Shown piece by piece: positions 1 to 8,842 of a stretch of DNA of 35,977 nt; the first letter of the stretch is position 1, and each line of letters starts with the position of its first letter. Source of the DNA: Spirochaetota bacterium (GTDB taxonomy: Bacteria > Spirochaetota > UBA12135 > COTS27 > JAFLEE01); NCBI GenBank assembly GCA_017302015.1, contig JAFLEE010000055.1, positions 1 to 35,977 on the forward strand, written 5' to 3'. The position numbers were made by a program, and so were the translations under genes. The notes below the pieces were generated by a model. That model was given only the letters and a program-made list of their open reading frames with translations. It had not been told where the DNA came from and made no database searches.

Positions 1-130
1 GGGTGCGCGCCCCCTCCCGGGCCGCGGCGACCGCCGCCCCGATGCCGCCCGGGCCCCCGCCGACGACGAGCACCTCGGCCTCGTGCTGGAGCGGGACGGT
101 GGACGGCAGGTTCACGCGCATGGTTTTCAT
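1..130 (-). CDS. FAD-dependent oxidoreductase, N-terminal fragment
   Basis: Only the first 43 codons are inside the window; the gene runs off the left edge. The visible part reads MKTMRVNLPSTV, then a beta strand and the dinucleotide-binding loop VVGGGPGGIGAAVAAA, a GxGxxG Rossmann motif that binds the ADP part of FAD. The wording of this loop resembles the FAD_oxidored (PF12831-like) or related flavoprotein reductase families, but the substrate cannot be inferred from so little sequence. The ATG at 128-130 is preferred because a promoter-like pair (137-165) places its -10 box exactly 6 nt upstream; a second in-frame ATG lies at 119-121. The gene lies downstream of the acyl-CoA dehydratase activase on the same strand, 107 bp away, and seems to have its own promoter. 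Confidence 0.8.
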   Translation of the reverse strand, partial: MKTMRVNLPSTVPLQHEAEVLVVGGGPGGIGAAVAAAREGART

Positions 131-136
131 GCCTCA

Positions 137-165
137 AGCATAGGCCGCGGAACCCGCCCTGTCCA
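137..165 (-). promoter_or_regulatory. Candidate leaderless promoter of the FAD oxidoreductase
   Basis: On the minus strand TGGACA (160-165), a 17-bp spacer and TATGCT (137-142) resemble a sigma70 -35/-10 pair. Only 6 nt separate the -10 box from the ATG at 130, so transcription would begin at or next to the start codon. The position of the start codon fits that of a leaderless mRNA. No -10 activity is proven. Confidence 0.5.
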
Positions 166-237
166 CCCGCCACGGGGGAAGCAAGCGGGATGGACTTGGA
201 CTGAATCGAACATCCCCCCCGACGGCGGAGGAGCGGC

Positions 238-3200
238 CTAGCGGGCCGCCGCTGGCTCCCGGGGCGCGGGGACGGCCGGGCGCTTGGATTTGCGGTCGAT
301 GCGCCCCGTCTCGGTCTGGTGGGCCCCGATGACCAATTTCCCGAGATCGGGGTTGCGCCGGTGGCGCAGGACGTTGAGCATGAAGATGTCGAGCTTGTTG
401 ATCACGGAGGGCGGCAGGAGGTTGCCGTCGATCTCCACCGACATCACGGGGTAGCGCCGCTCGCGGAACCAGGGCGTCACCAGGCCCTCGATGACGCGCC
501 CGATGAGGCACGCGAAGGGCGCGATGTTCACGACCCCGGAGTAGTCGGCCAGCATCGCCGAAGCCGCCGCGCCCGTGGAGATGGAGATCTCGGACTGCAG
601 GTCGGCGGAGACGAACTCCCCCTCGGCCCGGGCCATGATCTGGTACATATCGTGCGGGCTCGACGGGATGAGGCCCGTCGCGTCGAGGAGGCGCTTCACC
701 TTGTGGTCGACGTGGAGTTTCCAGCGCTGCTCGATCTTGTAGTCGAGGAGTTCCTTGAACTCGCGCGAGGCGAAACGCCTCCAGAGGGGGACGCGTCCGA
801 GGGCCTGCTTCAGTTCGCGCTCGCGCACGAAGTCGCAGTAGTAGATCCACTCGGCCATCCCCGAGACCTTCCCGATGATGCCGCGGGCGGCGAAGTGCTG
901 GATGAGCTCGTCCACCGCGAAATCGTCGCGGCGCACGTAGATCTCCCCGACGACGAGGACCTTGGGGGATTCGGCCACGGGGACCTTGAGGGGGATGGCG
1001 GCCAGGCGCCGCGCGGCGTCCTTCAGGGCGGGAAGGGTGTTGCCGTGGCTGGCGCGCACGCGGTCCACCAGGCCGCGCCAGACCTCGTCGTAGAGGCGGA
1101 TGGCGGCCACCGGATCCTTGGCGCAGGCGCGCAGCGCGCTCTCGATATCCTTCATGTAGTCGGCGATGACGGTGCCCCACCACATCTGTTTGGAGAAGTC
1201 GGGCCCGAGTTCGGTGTAGGACTTGTCGGAGGAGAGGATGAAGATGCACACGTTCTCCACCCGGAGGTCCTTGAAGAGGTTCTGGTAGTAGACGTAGTAT
1301 TGCCCCGTGCGGCAGGGGCCCGTGGTGATGGGGACGAAGAGGAGGTAGATCTCGTCCTTGCGGTACTTCGGCGAGTTCAGGAACGCCAGGGCGTTGCCCA
1401 GCACCAGGAGCGCGGGCACGCATTCCTTCCCCGAGGCGTGGTCGCGGGCGCGCTGGAGCACGTGGATGTCGGGCACGGGGAGCACTTCGGCGTTCACCCC
1501 CGTGGTGCTCACGGCGGCCCCGATGAGTTCCGTGGTGAGGTTGCCCATATTGGAGAGGAGCACCTTCACCTTCGGGTTATTCCGGATAAAGTGCTTCGCC
1601 CCCGTGTGGCGGTCGAGGACGTGGAGGTCCTCCTTGCCGTCGTTGACGAAGGTGAGGCCGTTGTCGTAGCGCGCCTCGGTCTCGCCGCCGGTCTTGGACC
1701 GGTAGCCGTCGATGATGTCGAGGAAAGCCTCGACGCGGGTGTCGATGCCGGCGTCGGCGGAATGGGAGTCGAGTTCGAGCACGAGGAAGGGCTTCGTCCC
1801 CATCATCCACTTCACGTAGTGGAGCATGAACGAATCGGGCGCGCAGGAGAAGTTCGAGATCCACGTGAGGAAGATATTGTCTTCCTTCTTGATGAGCGAC
1901 GCGGCCTTCATGTCCTGCTGGCCGTAGTACCAGTACATGTTGTCGTAGATGTCCTCCCCTTCGAAGGGGAGGATATCGAAGGGCACGACGCTGAAGCCGC
2001 GGGAGGTGAACTTGCGCGGGATGCCCATATTGGCCTCGGGCACGAAGGCGTTATAGGGCCGGCCGAGGACGGCGATGACCGGCTTGGACTCCTTGCGGGA
2101 GGCCTCCAGGGCGAGATGGCCCAATTCCCGGGCGCGCTGGAAATAGGCGAATTGCTTCTCGGCCGCGTCGCGGTAGGCCGCCCGGGTCTCGGCGGCGGAA
2201 AAGCCCAGGCGCGCGCCGACCTGGAGGAACTCGGCCTCGGTCTCGCCCTCGCCGAACTTGTAGTGGACCACCGGGGAGAGGATGCGGCCCTCCTCGATGT
2301 CGGGGAAGGCCTTGCGGATATAGAACGGGAGGGTCTGGGTGATGGGGCAGAAGGTCGCGTGCACCTTCTTCTCGTAGCTCGGCATCGATTTGAAGTAGGG
2401 GATGAAGAGGTAGTCGACCCCGTGGTCGAGGATGTCCTGCACCGCCCCGTGGGCGATCTCGGCGGGGAAGCAATAGGCGCTCTCCATGCGCGCGGTGCCC
2501 TCGGGCGAGATGTTCTTGGACATCACCGTCTGCACGCCGAGGTTATGGAAGAACCAGGAATAGAGCGGCCAGAGCGTGTGGACGGAGAAGGCCCGGGGCA
2601 CGCCGACGGTGACCGTCTTCTCGGCCGCGGGCGCCCGCACCGGCAGGGTCTCGGGGGCCGCGCATTCGGTGTAATGGAGCTGGTTGCGCGCCTCCACCCA
2701 GTCCACGGCGGCGGCGATCTCCTTCTTCTTGCGCAGGTTGGCGTACTTGTTGCAGCGGCCGCCGAACATGTACTTGCTGCCGTTGACGGACAAGGGACGG
2801 ATCGGGCAAAGATTATCGCAGGCGTGGCACTTGAACTCGGCCCCGGCGACGATCTCGGTGGCCAGGATGCGCTCCACGTCGAAGAGGCCCTTGTCGACGA
2901 GGCCCTCCGCGAGCTTGCGCTTGGCGAGGATGCCGACGCCGAAGCAGCCCATGAGTTCGGGATCGGGCGGGATGAGGATCGGCTTGCCCAGGAGCGCCGC
3001 GAAGGCCAGGGGCACGGCGTGGTTCTTCGCCACCCCGCCCTGAAGCACGATGCGCCGGCCGATGGTGCGGTTGCCCACCACCCGGTTGAGGTAGTTCGAG
3101 ACGATGGAGGCGACGATCCCCGCCGTGATATCCTCGCGGGTGGCGCCCTGCTGGATCGCCTTGCGGATGTCGGAATTGATGAAGGCCGAGCAGTGCTCCC

Positions 3201-4602
3201 CGAACTTCAGCGGCGCCTCGGCCTTGGCGGCGATGGCGCCGATGTCGCGGCAATCCTTGATGTTGAGGTCGCCCGCGGCCGATTCCTCGATGAAGGAGCC
3301 GGTGCCCGCCGAGCAGGCCTCGTTCATGGCGTAGTCGATGGGCACCTGGTTCTTGATGAGGGCGTACTTCGCGTCCTGCCCGCCGATCTCGAAGAGGGTG
3401 TCGATCTCCGGGTCGTAGAAGGTGGTGCCCACCGCGTGGGCGATGATCTCGTTGTAGACCGCCCCGGTCTCGAGGAACACCCCGAGGATCTCGCGGGAGG
3501 AGCCGGTGGTGGCGGCCAGGGTGATGCGCAGGTCGCGGGCGAGGTCGAGGCCCTGGGCGGCGAGCTCCTTCTGGAGTTCGGTCAGGCAAAGCTTGAGCGC
3601 CTTCACGGGATCGCCGTGGGTGCGCCCGTAATGGCTGGCGACGATCTCGTGGGTGTCGATGTCGATGAGAGCGGCCTTGGTCGTGGTCGAGCCGCCGTCC
3701 ACACCCAAGATATACTCGCCGCCTTTCTTCGCCCGGCCGCGCTTGCTAGGGAGGTAGCTCACCAGGGATTCGGCGTCGGAGAGCCTGGGGTAGCGCTCGA
3801 AGGCGACCTGGTGGGGCTTGATGAGGGCCTCGGGGGGGGGGAGGATGCTGCCGTGCTTGCGCGCCAGGAGCGCCGCGCCGTAGGCCTCGAAGTACGCCGC
3901 CTGCTCGGGGACGATGAAGGCGATGTCGGGGAAGCGCTCGCGGATGAAGTGGACGATGAACGGGTTCTGGGTCACCCCGCCGACGAGGAGCACCTTGCCG
4001 CGGGTGACCTTGGCCCGCCGCAGGAAATCGACGACCTTATTGGCCATGACGTCGGAGAGGGAAACGACGATGTCGCCCTTGGTCGCCTCGCTCTTGTTGA
4101 GCTTGTGGGTGCAGTCGCTCTTCATGAAGACCGAGCAGCGGCTGGAGAGCTTCTTCACCGAGCACCCGGCGCCGACGTCGGGCACCTCGTCCAGGGTGAG
4201 GTCCATGCGGCCGAGCTGTTGGCGGAAGAACTCGCCCGTGCCCGAGGCGCATTTGTTCCCCGAGAAACTGTTCTGGATCTTCTTGTCCTTGTCGATGGCG
4301 TAGAGGATGAGGTCCTCCCCGCCCATGGAGACGACCGCGTCGATGTCCTCGTGGATGTGGCCCAGGGCCTCCTCCACGCAGATCGATTCGATGACGTTAT
4401 TCACGGCGAGGATCTTGCGGCCCTCCGTGCCCGTGGCGAGGCAGTGGAGGTCGGCCGGGAGGTCCATCTCGGCGAGCACGCGCTTCAAGGTCTCCTTGAA
4501 ATTGCCGTCGTGGGCCACGACTTCCGCGAGGCCGATGGCGTCGCCCTCGAGGAGGACGGCCTTGATGCTGGACGAACCGACATTGATGCCGAGACTGCGC
4601 AT
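238..4602 (-). CDS. Acyl-CoA dehydratase activase-related protein (two-ATPase-domain form)
   Basis: A 1454-residue cytoplasmic protein of the BadF/BadG/HgdC activase superfamily. The first ASKHA ATPase domain starts with GINVGSSSIKAV (about residues 5-16) and has MGGEDLI (about 93) and NKCASGTGEFF (about 115), where the Cys ligates the [4Fe-4S] cluster shared by activase dimers. A second ATPase domain has GVDGGSTTTKAAL (about 300), FEIGGQDAKYAL (about 402) and NEACSAGTGSF (about 425). A Cys-rich segment KCHACDNLCPI follows near 590, then a DUF2229-like region and a C-terminal HgdB/D-like dehydratase-component region. Known activases use ATP to drive an electron into a 2-hydroxyacyl-CoA dehydratase or benzoyl-CoA-type reductase; this long form is common in anaerobes but its own substrate is unknown. 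The ATG at 4602 is chosen over upstream starts because GAGGAG lies 4 nt before it and the family homology begins there. No separate dehydratase subunits are nearby. Confidence 0.9.
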   Translation of the reverse strand: MRSLGINVGSSSIKAVLLEGDAIGLAEVVAHDGNFKETLKRVLAEMDLPADLHCLATGTEGRKILAVNNVIESICVEEALGHIHEDIDAVVSMGGEDLILYAIDKDKKIQNSFSGNKCASGTGEFFRQQLGRMDLTLDEVPDVGAGCSVKKLSSRCSVFMKSDCTHKLNKSEATKGDIVVSLSDVMANKVVDFLRRAKVTRGKVLLVGGVTQNPFIVHFIRERFPDIAFIVPEQAAYFEAYGAALLARKHGSILPPPEALIKPHQVAFERYPRLSDAESLVSYLPSKRGRAKKGGEYILGVDGGSTTTKAALIDIDTHEIVASHYGRTHGDPVKALKLCLTELQKELAAQGLDLARDLRITLAATTGSSREILGVFLETGAVYNEIIAHAVGTTFYDPEIDTLFEIGGQDAKYALIKNQVPIDYAMNEACSAGTGSFIEESAAGDLNIKDCRDIGAIAAKAEAPLKFGEHCSAFINSDIRKAIQQGATREDITAGIVASIVSNYLNRVVGNRTIGRRIVLQGGVAKNHAVPLAFAALLGKPILIPPDPELMGCFGVGILAKRKLAEGLVDKGLFDVERILATEIVAGAEFKCHACDNLCPIRPLSVNGSKYMFGGRCNKYANLRKKKEIAAAVDWVEARNQLHYTECAAPETLPVRAPAAEKTVTVGVPRAFSVHTLWPLYSWFFHNLGVQTVMSKNISPEGTARMESAYCFPAEIAHGAVQDILDHGVDYLFIPYFKSMPSYEKKVHATFCPITQTLPFYIRKAFPDIEEGRILSPVVHYKFGEGETEAEFLQVGARLGFSAAETRAAYRDAAEKQFAYFQRARELGHLALEASRKESKPVIAVLGRPYNAFVPEANMGIPRKFTSRGFSVVPFDILPFEGEDIYDNMYWYYGQQDMKAASLIKKEDNIFLTWISNFSCAPDSFMLHYVKWMMGTKPFLVLELDSHSADAGIDTRVEAFLDIIDGYRSKTGGETEARYDNGLTFVNDGKEDLHVLDRHTGAKHFIRNNPKVKVLLSNMGNLTTELIGAAVSTTGVNAEVLPVPDIHVLQRARDHASGKECVPALLVLGNALAFLNSPKYRKDEIYLLFVPITTGPCRTGQYYVYYQNLFKDLRVENVCIFILSSDKSYTELGPDFSKQMWWGTVIADYMKDIESALRACAKDPVAAIRLYDEVWRGLVDRVRASHGNTLPALKDAARRLAAIPLKVPVAESPKVLVVGEIYVRRDDFAVDELIQHFAARGIIGKVSGMAEWIYYCDFVRERELKQALGRVPLWRRFASREFKELLDYKIEQRWKLHVDHKVKRLLDATGLIPSSPHDMYQIMARAEGEFVSADLQSEISISTGAAASAMLADYSGVVNIAPFACLIGRVIEGLVTPWFRERRYPVMSVEIDGNLLPPSVINKLDIFMLNVLRHRRNPDLGKLVIGAHQTETGRIDRKSKRPAVPAPREPAAAR

Positions 4603-4929
4603 GGGGCTCCTCAATTGCGGGAAGCGCCCGATTCCAACCGGGCGCGGGCGTGATTCGAACCCCGGGAAGAACGCGGCCGAAGCGGCCGGGCCCCGGGACC
4701 CTTTGGTGGCGCGGTGTGTGGCAACCGCGGCTTCCGACCCGCCAGGTGGCGGGCCAACCCGATGGGTCATTTTACCACCCCTTGGCGGTTTTTGGATCCA
4801 CTTTATCCAGAATCAAGACTGAATTAGTCCTATTAATTTCCCCGGAAAATCCGGAGTCCATTCACGCTCAAGGTTGTCGTGATCGACGGGAATGAAATTG
4901 GAAACCATCGGTGATTCGATTTCGGGTCG
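4603..4929 (-). other. Noncoding upstream region of the activase gene, rich in hairpins
   Basis: No gene was recognised here. On the minus strand, leading into the activase, there are perfect hairpins at 4738-4753 (6-bp stem, 4-nt loop), 4674-4688 (CGGCCG arms, 3-nt loop) and 4624-4645 (7-bp stem GCGCCCG/CGGGCGC, 8-nt loop); the last ends 22 nt before the start codon. I did not find a convincing -35/-10 pair. The stretch 4775-4925 is noticeably more AT-rich than its surroundings, so the promoter is probably there. Hairpins arise easily in GC-rich DNA, so a regulatory role is only inferred. Confidence 0.4.
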
Positions 4930-5122
4930 GTAAAAATGGAATTCCGATTCTCCTCACCTACCTTCAAAAGGCGAAGCCTTTTACCTGGCCGTCGACGGTG
5001 GTAGCCTTCTCCAAAGCGGCAGGTGGGAGTCCCCGGAGGAGCGCATCAGCGCCACCGACAATAATGCACCCGGGCCAAATGGCTGGCGCTGCGGCGCGAC
5101 GGAGGGGATTCCCACCTGCCGC
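4930..5122 (-). repeat. Solitary diverged copy of the structured 188-bp repeat family
   Basis: Read on the minus strand, this element has the same parts in the same order as the tandem array at 35.2-36.0 kb. First comes a long stem-loop: arms 5104-5122 and 5016-5034 pair over 19 bp with one mismatch, and inner arms continue the pairing. A CCACCG segment follows, then an A/T-capped hairpin at 4966-4982, then an AT-richer tail. Stretches such as GATGCGCTCCTCC here match GATGCGCGCCTCC in the array. It begins 65 bp after the stop of the glycoside hydrolase gene, on the sense strand. The outer arm sequences differ from those of the array but still pair. No conserved reading frame was seen. Confidence 0.7.
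4966..4982 (-). terminator. Hairpin at the end of the solitary repeat, possible terminator
   Basis: AAAAGGC and GCCTTTT form a perfect 7-bp stem around a 3-nt loop (TTC on the minus strand). It lies downstream of the glycoside hydrolase stop at 5188 and is the equivalent of the AAAAAGC/GCTTTTT hairpin in every array copy. The T run is short (4), so intrinsic termination would be weak. It could equally be an RNA 3'-end stabiliser. Confidence 0.4.
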
Positions 5123-5187
5123 GGGGAAAACGCAAGCCCCTTCGAGGTCAGGGTTTCAAAAATCCCCAATTTCCGCCCGACGGGCTC

Positions 5188-8100
5188 CTAGCGCGGCTCC
5201 GTTTTCCCGAAGGCCGCCGGATTCTTCTCCCCGCCGATGCCGGACGACCATTCCAGGAAGCCGGATCGGCCCTTGCCGTCGTTATTGTTCACGAGCACGG
5301 AGAAGCGCAGCAGCCTGGTGGAGCCGGCGTCGAAGGCGAAGGGATAGAGTTCGGTGCCGTCCAGATGCACCCGGTAAAGGGTGCGGCCGCCCTCGCGCAA
5401 GACGACCGCCTTTCCGTAGGCGACGAGCTTCCCGGCGGGGGTCCAACCCTGGGGAATATCGCCGCCGATATTTCCGGCCAGGGTCTTCACGAGCACGGCG
5501 CCGCCCTTTTGGCCGCTGACGACGAACTCGCTCTGGGAACCATTTTCGCCCTTCCCCTCCAGGTCGAGGGCGAATTGCAGGCTATCGCCGTTCCAGTATT
5601 CCGTCCCCTGGTCGATGACGATATGGTTCGGGTCGTCGACTTCGGCGAGCAGATCGAGGCCCCGGGCCGACATGGACCAGGCGTAGCGGGCCTTGAAACC
5701 GGCGGGCGCCTTCTCGGAGGCGATCCCCCGCCAAGCCCAATCGCCTTCGTTCCAGACGACGGGGACAGCGGCGGGGCTCAAATCGTTCTCGAGGACGCGC
5801 CCCCGATTCCAAACGCCGGCGGGCACGGGCCCGGCGACCGCCTTCATCTGGAGGGCGGGGTTGAGGGCGACCGCGGAGGGCGCCAGGGCCCGCAAGACGG
5901 GGGCGGGCAAGCCCTTGATGAAGAGCATCCGATCGGCGTGGACGGCGGGCGCGGGGGAGACCGGGAGGGGCGCCCCTTCCCACGAGGTCAGCTTCGCGCC
6001 CCCGAGGGCTTTTTGGATGCGCCCATCGAGGGGGGCCGGGGCCTTGGAGAGGCTCCACACCACCGCGACCGTCTTTCCCGCGTCTTCGAACCACAGGAGG
6101 CGCTGCCCCCCGTCGAGGTCGGCCACGCCCCGGTAGACGAGGCGGTCCTCCACCTGGTCGATGAAGGTGCGCAGCACGGCCGCGCACAAGCGGGGCTCGC
6201 GCCAGGGATTGCGGCGGAAGAGCCCGAAGGATTGCTGGAAGGAACCGTCGCCGACGGCCAGGGGAAGGAGTTCCTTCTCGCCGTGGCCCTCGCTCATGGT
6301 GAAGAGCGACACGCGCTCGGCGCCGTTCTGGAATTGCTCGCAGAGGTCGAGCACCATGCGCCGGGCGAGTTCCGCCTCGCTGGCCGCCTTGTCGCTGGCG
6401 TTAAGCAGCACCGCGTGCCACTCGGTGGACATCCACGGTTTGCTCGGGACCTTGAACTCCTTCTCCATCTCGCGGAAACCGCCGACGGCGGGCCAGGAGC
6501 CGTGCATGGTGAGCCGGTCGAAGGGCGCGCCGCCGGCCTTGAGGAACTCGCGGTAGAAGGGGAAATAGCGCTTGCCGCCCTGGCCCCCGAGCATCACCGT
6601 GCAGCCGGGCTGCACGCGCTTCAAGGTCTCGTAGCCGCTCTTCACCAACTCGGCGTACTTGGGGGTCTCGTCCCGCCAGAACACGCTGCCGGTGGGCAGG
6701 TGGGGTTCGTTCCATAATTCCCAGGTGGGGATGCGCTTGCCGTAGCGCCCCGAGATGGCCTCGAGGAACGCGGTCCAATCCCCCATATCTTTCGGCGCGT
6801 AGGCCGCGAACCGGCGCACGCAGATGTCGAGCTCCTTGCGGTCGGGGAAGGGGGAGGCCCAGGCCGGGGTGCCGAAGAGCGTCATGAAATTATCCCGATA
6901 GCCCAGGTGTTCGACGACGTCGAGGTCGCGGTCGAGATGCTTCCATTCGTAGCGGCCCCGGGCCGGGTTCACGATGAGCGTGGGGTCCCAATGGTCCCCC
7001 CAATTCACCCACAGGCGGGCGAAACTGAAGCCGATGTCGGCCCCGATGCGCAGCAAGCCCTCTTCCGCGTCGTCTTGGCAGACGCCGAATTGGGGGGGGC
7101 GCTTCGTCGTGCGGGGCGCCATGACCGCGACATTCTGCCGCTCCCGCTCGAAGCGCTTGGTCGTGCCGCGGCTGGTCTGGAGATTGTAGCCCCACACGAT
7201 GGGGGTCTCCTTCCCGTCGGCGACGAAGGCGAAGGCGAGTTCGTAGAAGCCCGGGTCCGTGGGCGACCACGACCAGGCGCCGGACCTCAGTTGGGCCCGG
7301 GTGGCGACGGCCTCGCCCACCTTCTTCCCGGAGGCGTCGTAGGCGCGCCCCCTGAGTTCGGTGATGGCCTCGGGCACCACGCCCCCTTCGGCGAGGAACG
7401 TCACCGGCTTGCCGAAGGCGAACCAATTATAGTCGGCCCCGGAGCGCAGATGGAGGGCGAGGGTTCCCTTGCGCCGCGCGCCTTTCTCGCCGGCGGCGGC
7501 GGGGGGCAGCGGGGCGGCCTTCGCCAAATCCGCGACCTCGTCGGGGGCGAGCACTCGATCGTAGGCGCGCACCTCGTCCAGGTCGCCCTTCATGGCGCGC
7601 TTGGGCCCGCCTGCATCGGCTTGGCCGAGGGAGACCCGCTGCGCCTCCACGAACGCCTGGTGGACGACGGTGCCCGTCCCCGCGGGAGAACCGTCGAGGT
7701 AGAAGGCGTAGCGGCCCGAGGCCCCGTAACTCACGGCCACGTGGGTCCACTGGTCGCGCTTCACGGCGTCGCGGCTCGACGCCACCACGGCGATATCGCA
7801 GCGCACAAGGCAGAGTTTCCCGTCTTTATTGACGCGGAAGAGCGGGCACCCGCGGACATCGCCCGCATAGAGCGAATGCTGGCCCTCCACGGAGTGGGCC
7901 GTGTCCTCGAGATGGGAAGTTTTGAACCAGGCGGCGAGGGTGAAGTTCTGCCCGAGCACAGGGGCCTCATCCCCCACCAGCCGCCCATTGACGCCGTCGA
8001 ACCGCACGGCGCGCCCCACGCGCCCGTCCACATAGATCGATCCCGAGCTCAGGTCGCCCGTGGACGCGCCGGCGCGGTCGAAGACCGTGAAGGCATCGGC

Positions 8101-8673
8101 GTCCGACTCCTCGAAGGTCCAGCACGCCACGGGGCCGCTGGCACCCATGCGCCTGGGGTTGGGGGCCAGGGTGGACTTCGCCGGGGCGCCCACCGGCTCT
8201 AGGGCGACGTCGCAGATCTCGAACCAACCCGCTGTTTTATAGAAGAGAAAATTGACGGTAAGGGCGGTGGACCCGTTGGAGATGGCGAGGGTGCGCGCGA
8301 TCTCTTTCCACTCGTCGCCCAAGACCCCCAATGGCTGCATTTCTTTCACCGCGGGTTTCGCCTCGGTCCCGTACTGGAAGAAATGCCCCTGCAGGGCTCC
8401 CTGGCCCCGGACTTTGAAGGTGAGCACCCATTTGCTCGCTTCGGGCACGGGAAGTTTTTGGGAGACCAGGCCGCCCATTCCCTGCGCATCGGGGAAGGCC
8501 AATTTGAGGGATGGACTGCCGCCCGATCCTCCCGTGAGTGTTTCGGCCTTCACGCCCCAGGCGCTCCAAATTTTCGAGTCCGGAGAGAGGCTATTCTTGT
8601 CGAGGAGCTTCTCGGCCCCCAGGGAGGCGGGAAGAATCGCGCAGAGGAACAGGATTACTAAAACGTTTTTCAT
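5188..8673 (-). CDS. Secreted multidomain glycoside hydrolase (LamG + clan GH-A barrel + CBM9-like)
   Basis: A 1161-residue exported protein. The N-terminus MKNVLVILFLCAILPASLGA is a clear Sec signal peptide. Next come a short carbohydrate-binding-like region, a LamG/concanavalin-like domain (about 165-395, with VACWTFEE, VDGRVGRAVRFDG and FTLAAWFKT), and a TIM barrel resembling GH39-type enzymes (about 510-840). In the barrel WELWNEP supplies the probable acid/base Glu656 and MSTEWHAV the probable nucleophile Glu751. The C-terminal region (about 1010-1161), with VDDPNHIVIDQ and YWNGDSLQFALD, resembles a CBM9-like sugar-binding fold. It probably cleaves an extracellular or periplasmic polysaccharide; the exact substrate is unknown. 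The ATG at 8673 has AGGGAG 5 nt upstream and begins the signal peptide. It lies 169 bp downstream of the polysaccharide polymerase and may be co-transcribed. The family assignment is by motif only. Confidence 0.85.
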   Translation of the reverse strand: MKNVLVILFLCAILPASLGAEKLLDKNSLSPDSKIWSAWGVKAETLTGGSGGSPSLKLAFPDAQGMGGLVSQKLPVPEASKWVLTFKVRGQGALQGHFFQYGTEAKPAVKEMQPLGVLGDEWKEIARTLAISNGSTALTVNFLFYKTAGWFEICDVALEPVGAPAKSTLAPNPRRMGASGPVACWTFEESDADAFTVFDRAGASTGDLSSGSIYVDGRVGRAVRFDGVNGRLVGDEAPVLGQNFTLAAWFKTSHLEDTAHSVEGQHSLYAGDVRGCPLFRVNKDGKLCLVRCDIAVVASSRDAVKRDQWTHVAVSYGASGRYAFYLDGSPAGTGTVVHQAFVEAQRVSLGQADAGGPKRAMKGDLDEVRAYDRVLAPDEVADLAKAAPLPPAAAGEKGARRKGTLALHLRSGADYNWFAFGKPVTFLAEGGVVPEAITELRGRAYDASGKKVGEAVATRAQLRSGAWSWSPTDPGFYELAFAFVADGKETPIVWGYNLQTSRGTTKRFERERQNVAVMAPRTTKRPPQFGVCQDDAEEGLLRIGADIGFSFARLWVNWGDHWDPTLIVNPARGRYEWKHLDRDLDVVEHLGYRDNFMTLFGTPAWASPFPDRKELDICVRRFAAYAPKDMGDWTAFLEAISGRYGKRIPTWELWNEPHLPTGSVFWRDETPKYAELVKSGYETLKRVQPGCTVMLGGQGGKRYFPFYREFLKAGGAPFDRLTMHGSWPAVGGFREMEKEFKVPSKPWMSTEWHAVLLNASDKAASEAELARRMVLDLCEQFQNGAERVSLFTMSEGHGEKELLPLAVGDGSFQQSFGLFRRNPWREPRLCAAVLRTFIDQVEDRLVYRGVADLDGGQRLLWFEDAGKTVAVVWSLSKAPAPLDGRIQKALGGAKLTSWEGAPLPVSPAPAVHADRMLFIKGLPAPVLRALAPSAVALNPALQMKAVAGPVPAGVWNRGRVLENDLSPAAVPVVWNEGDWAWRGIASEKAPAGFKARYAWSMSARGLDLLAEVDDPNHIVIDQGTEYWNGDSLQFALDLEGKGENGSQSEFVVSGQKGGAVLVKTLAGNIGGDIPQGWTPAGKLVAYGKAVVLREGGRTLYRVHLDGTELYPFAFDAGSTRLLRFSVLVNNNDGKGRSGFLEWSSGIGGEKNPAAFGKTEPR

Positions 8674-8842
8674 GGGAACTCCCTGTGGAATCGTGCCCCA
8701 AAAAGGCGCGGATCTCTTGGACGAAAGCGCATGGGGGCGAGCTTTCCGGGGTTCGGGACGGATTCGTCTATGGCCACGTCCTTCGCCGAGGAAGGTCAAC
8801 CCGTTTTTCGCACCACCGCCGGGGGGGCTGCGGAGGGGCCAT

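Noticed and set aside
319-4653. A 1444-codon open frame on the strand opposite the activase
   Set aside because: It mirrors the codon structure of the real gene in GC-rich DNA, has no recognisable domain, and its composition is skewed to Gly, Asp, Glu, Val and His.
4645-4670. GGGGTTCGAATC, resembling a tRNA T-arm on the minus strand
   Set aside because: The flanking bases do not form the 5-bp T stem, and no anticodon or acceptor stem is present.
4981-5169. A 62-codon minus-strand open frame next to the glycoside hydrolase
   Set aside because: It lies on the stem-loop of the solitary repeat copy, with no ribosome binding site and no coding-type conservation with the array.
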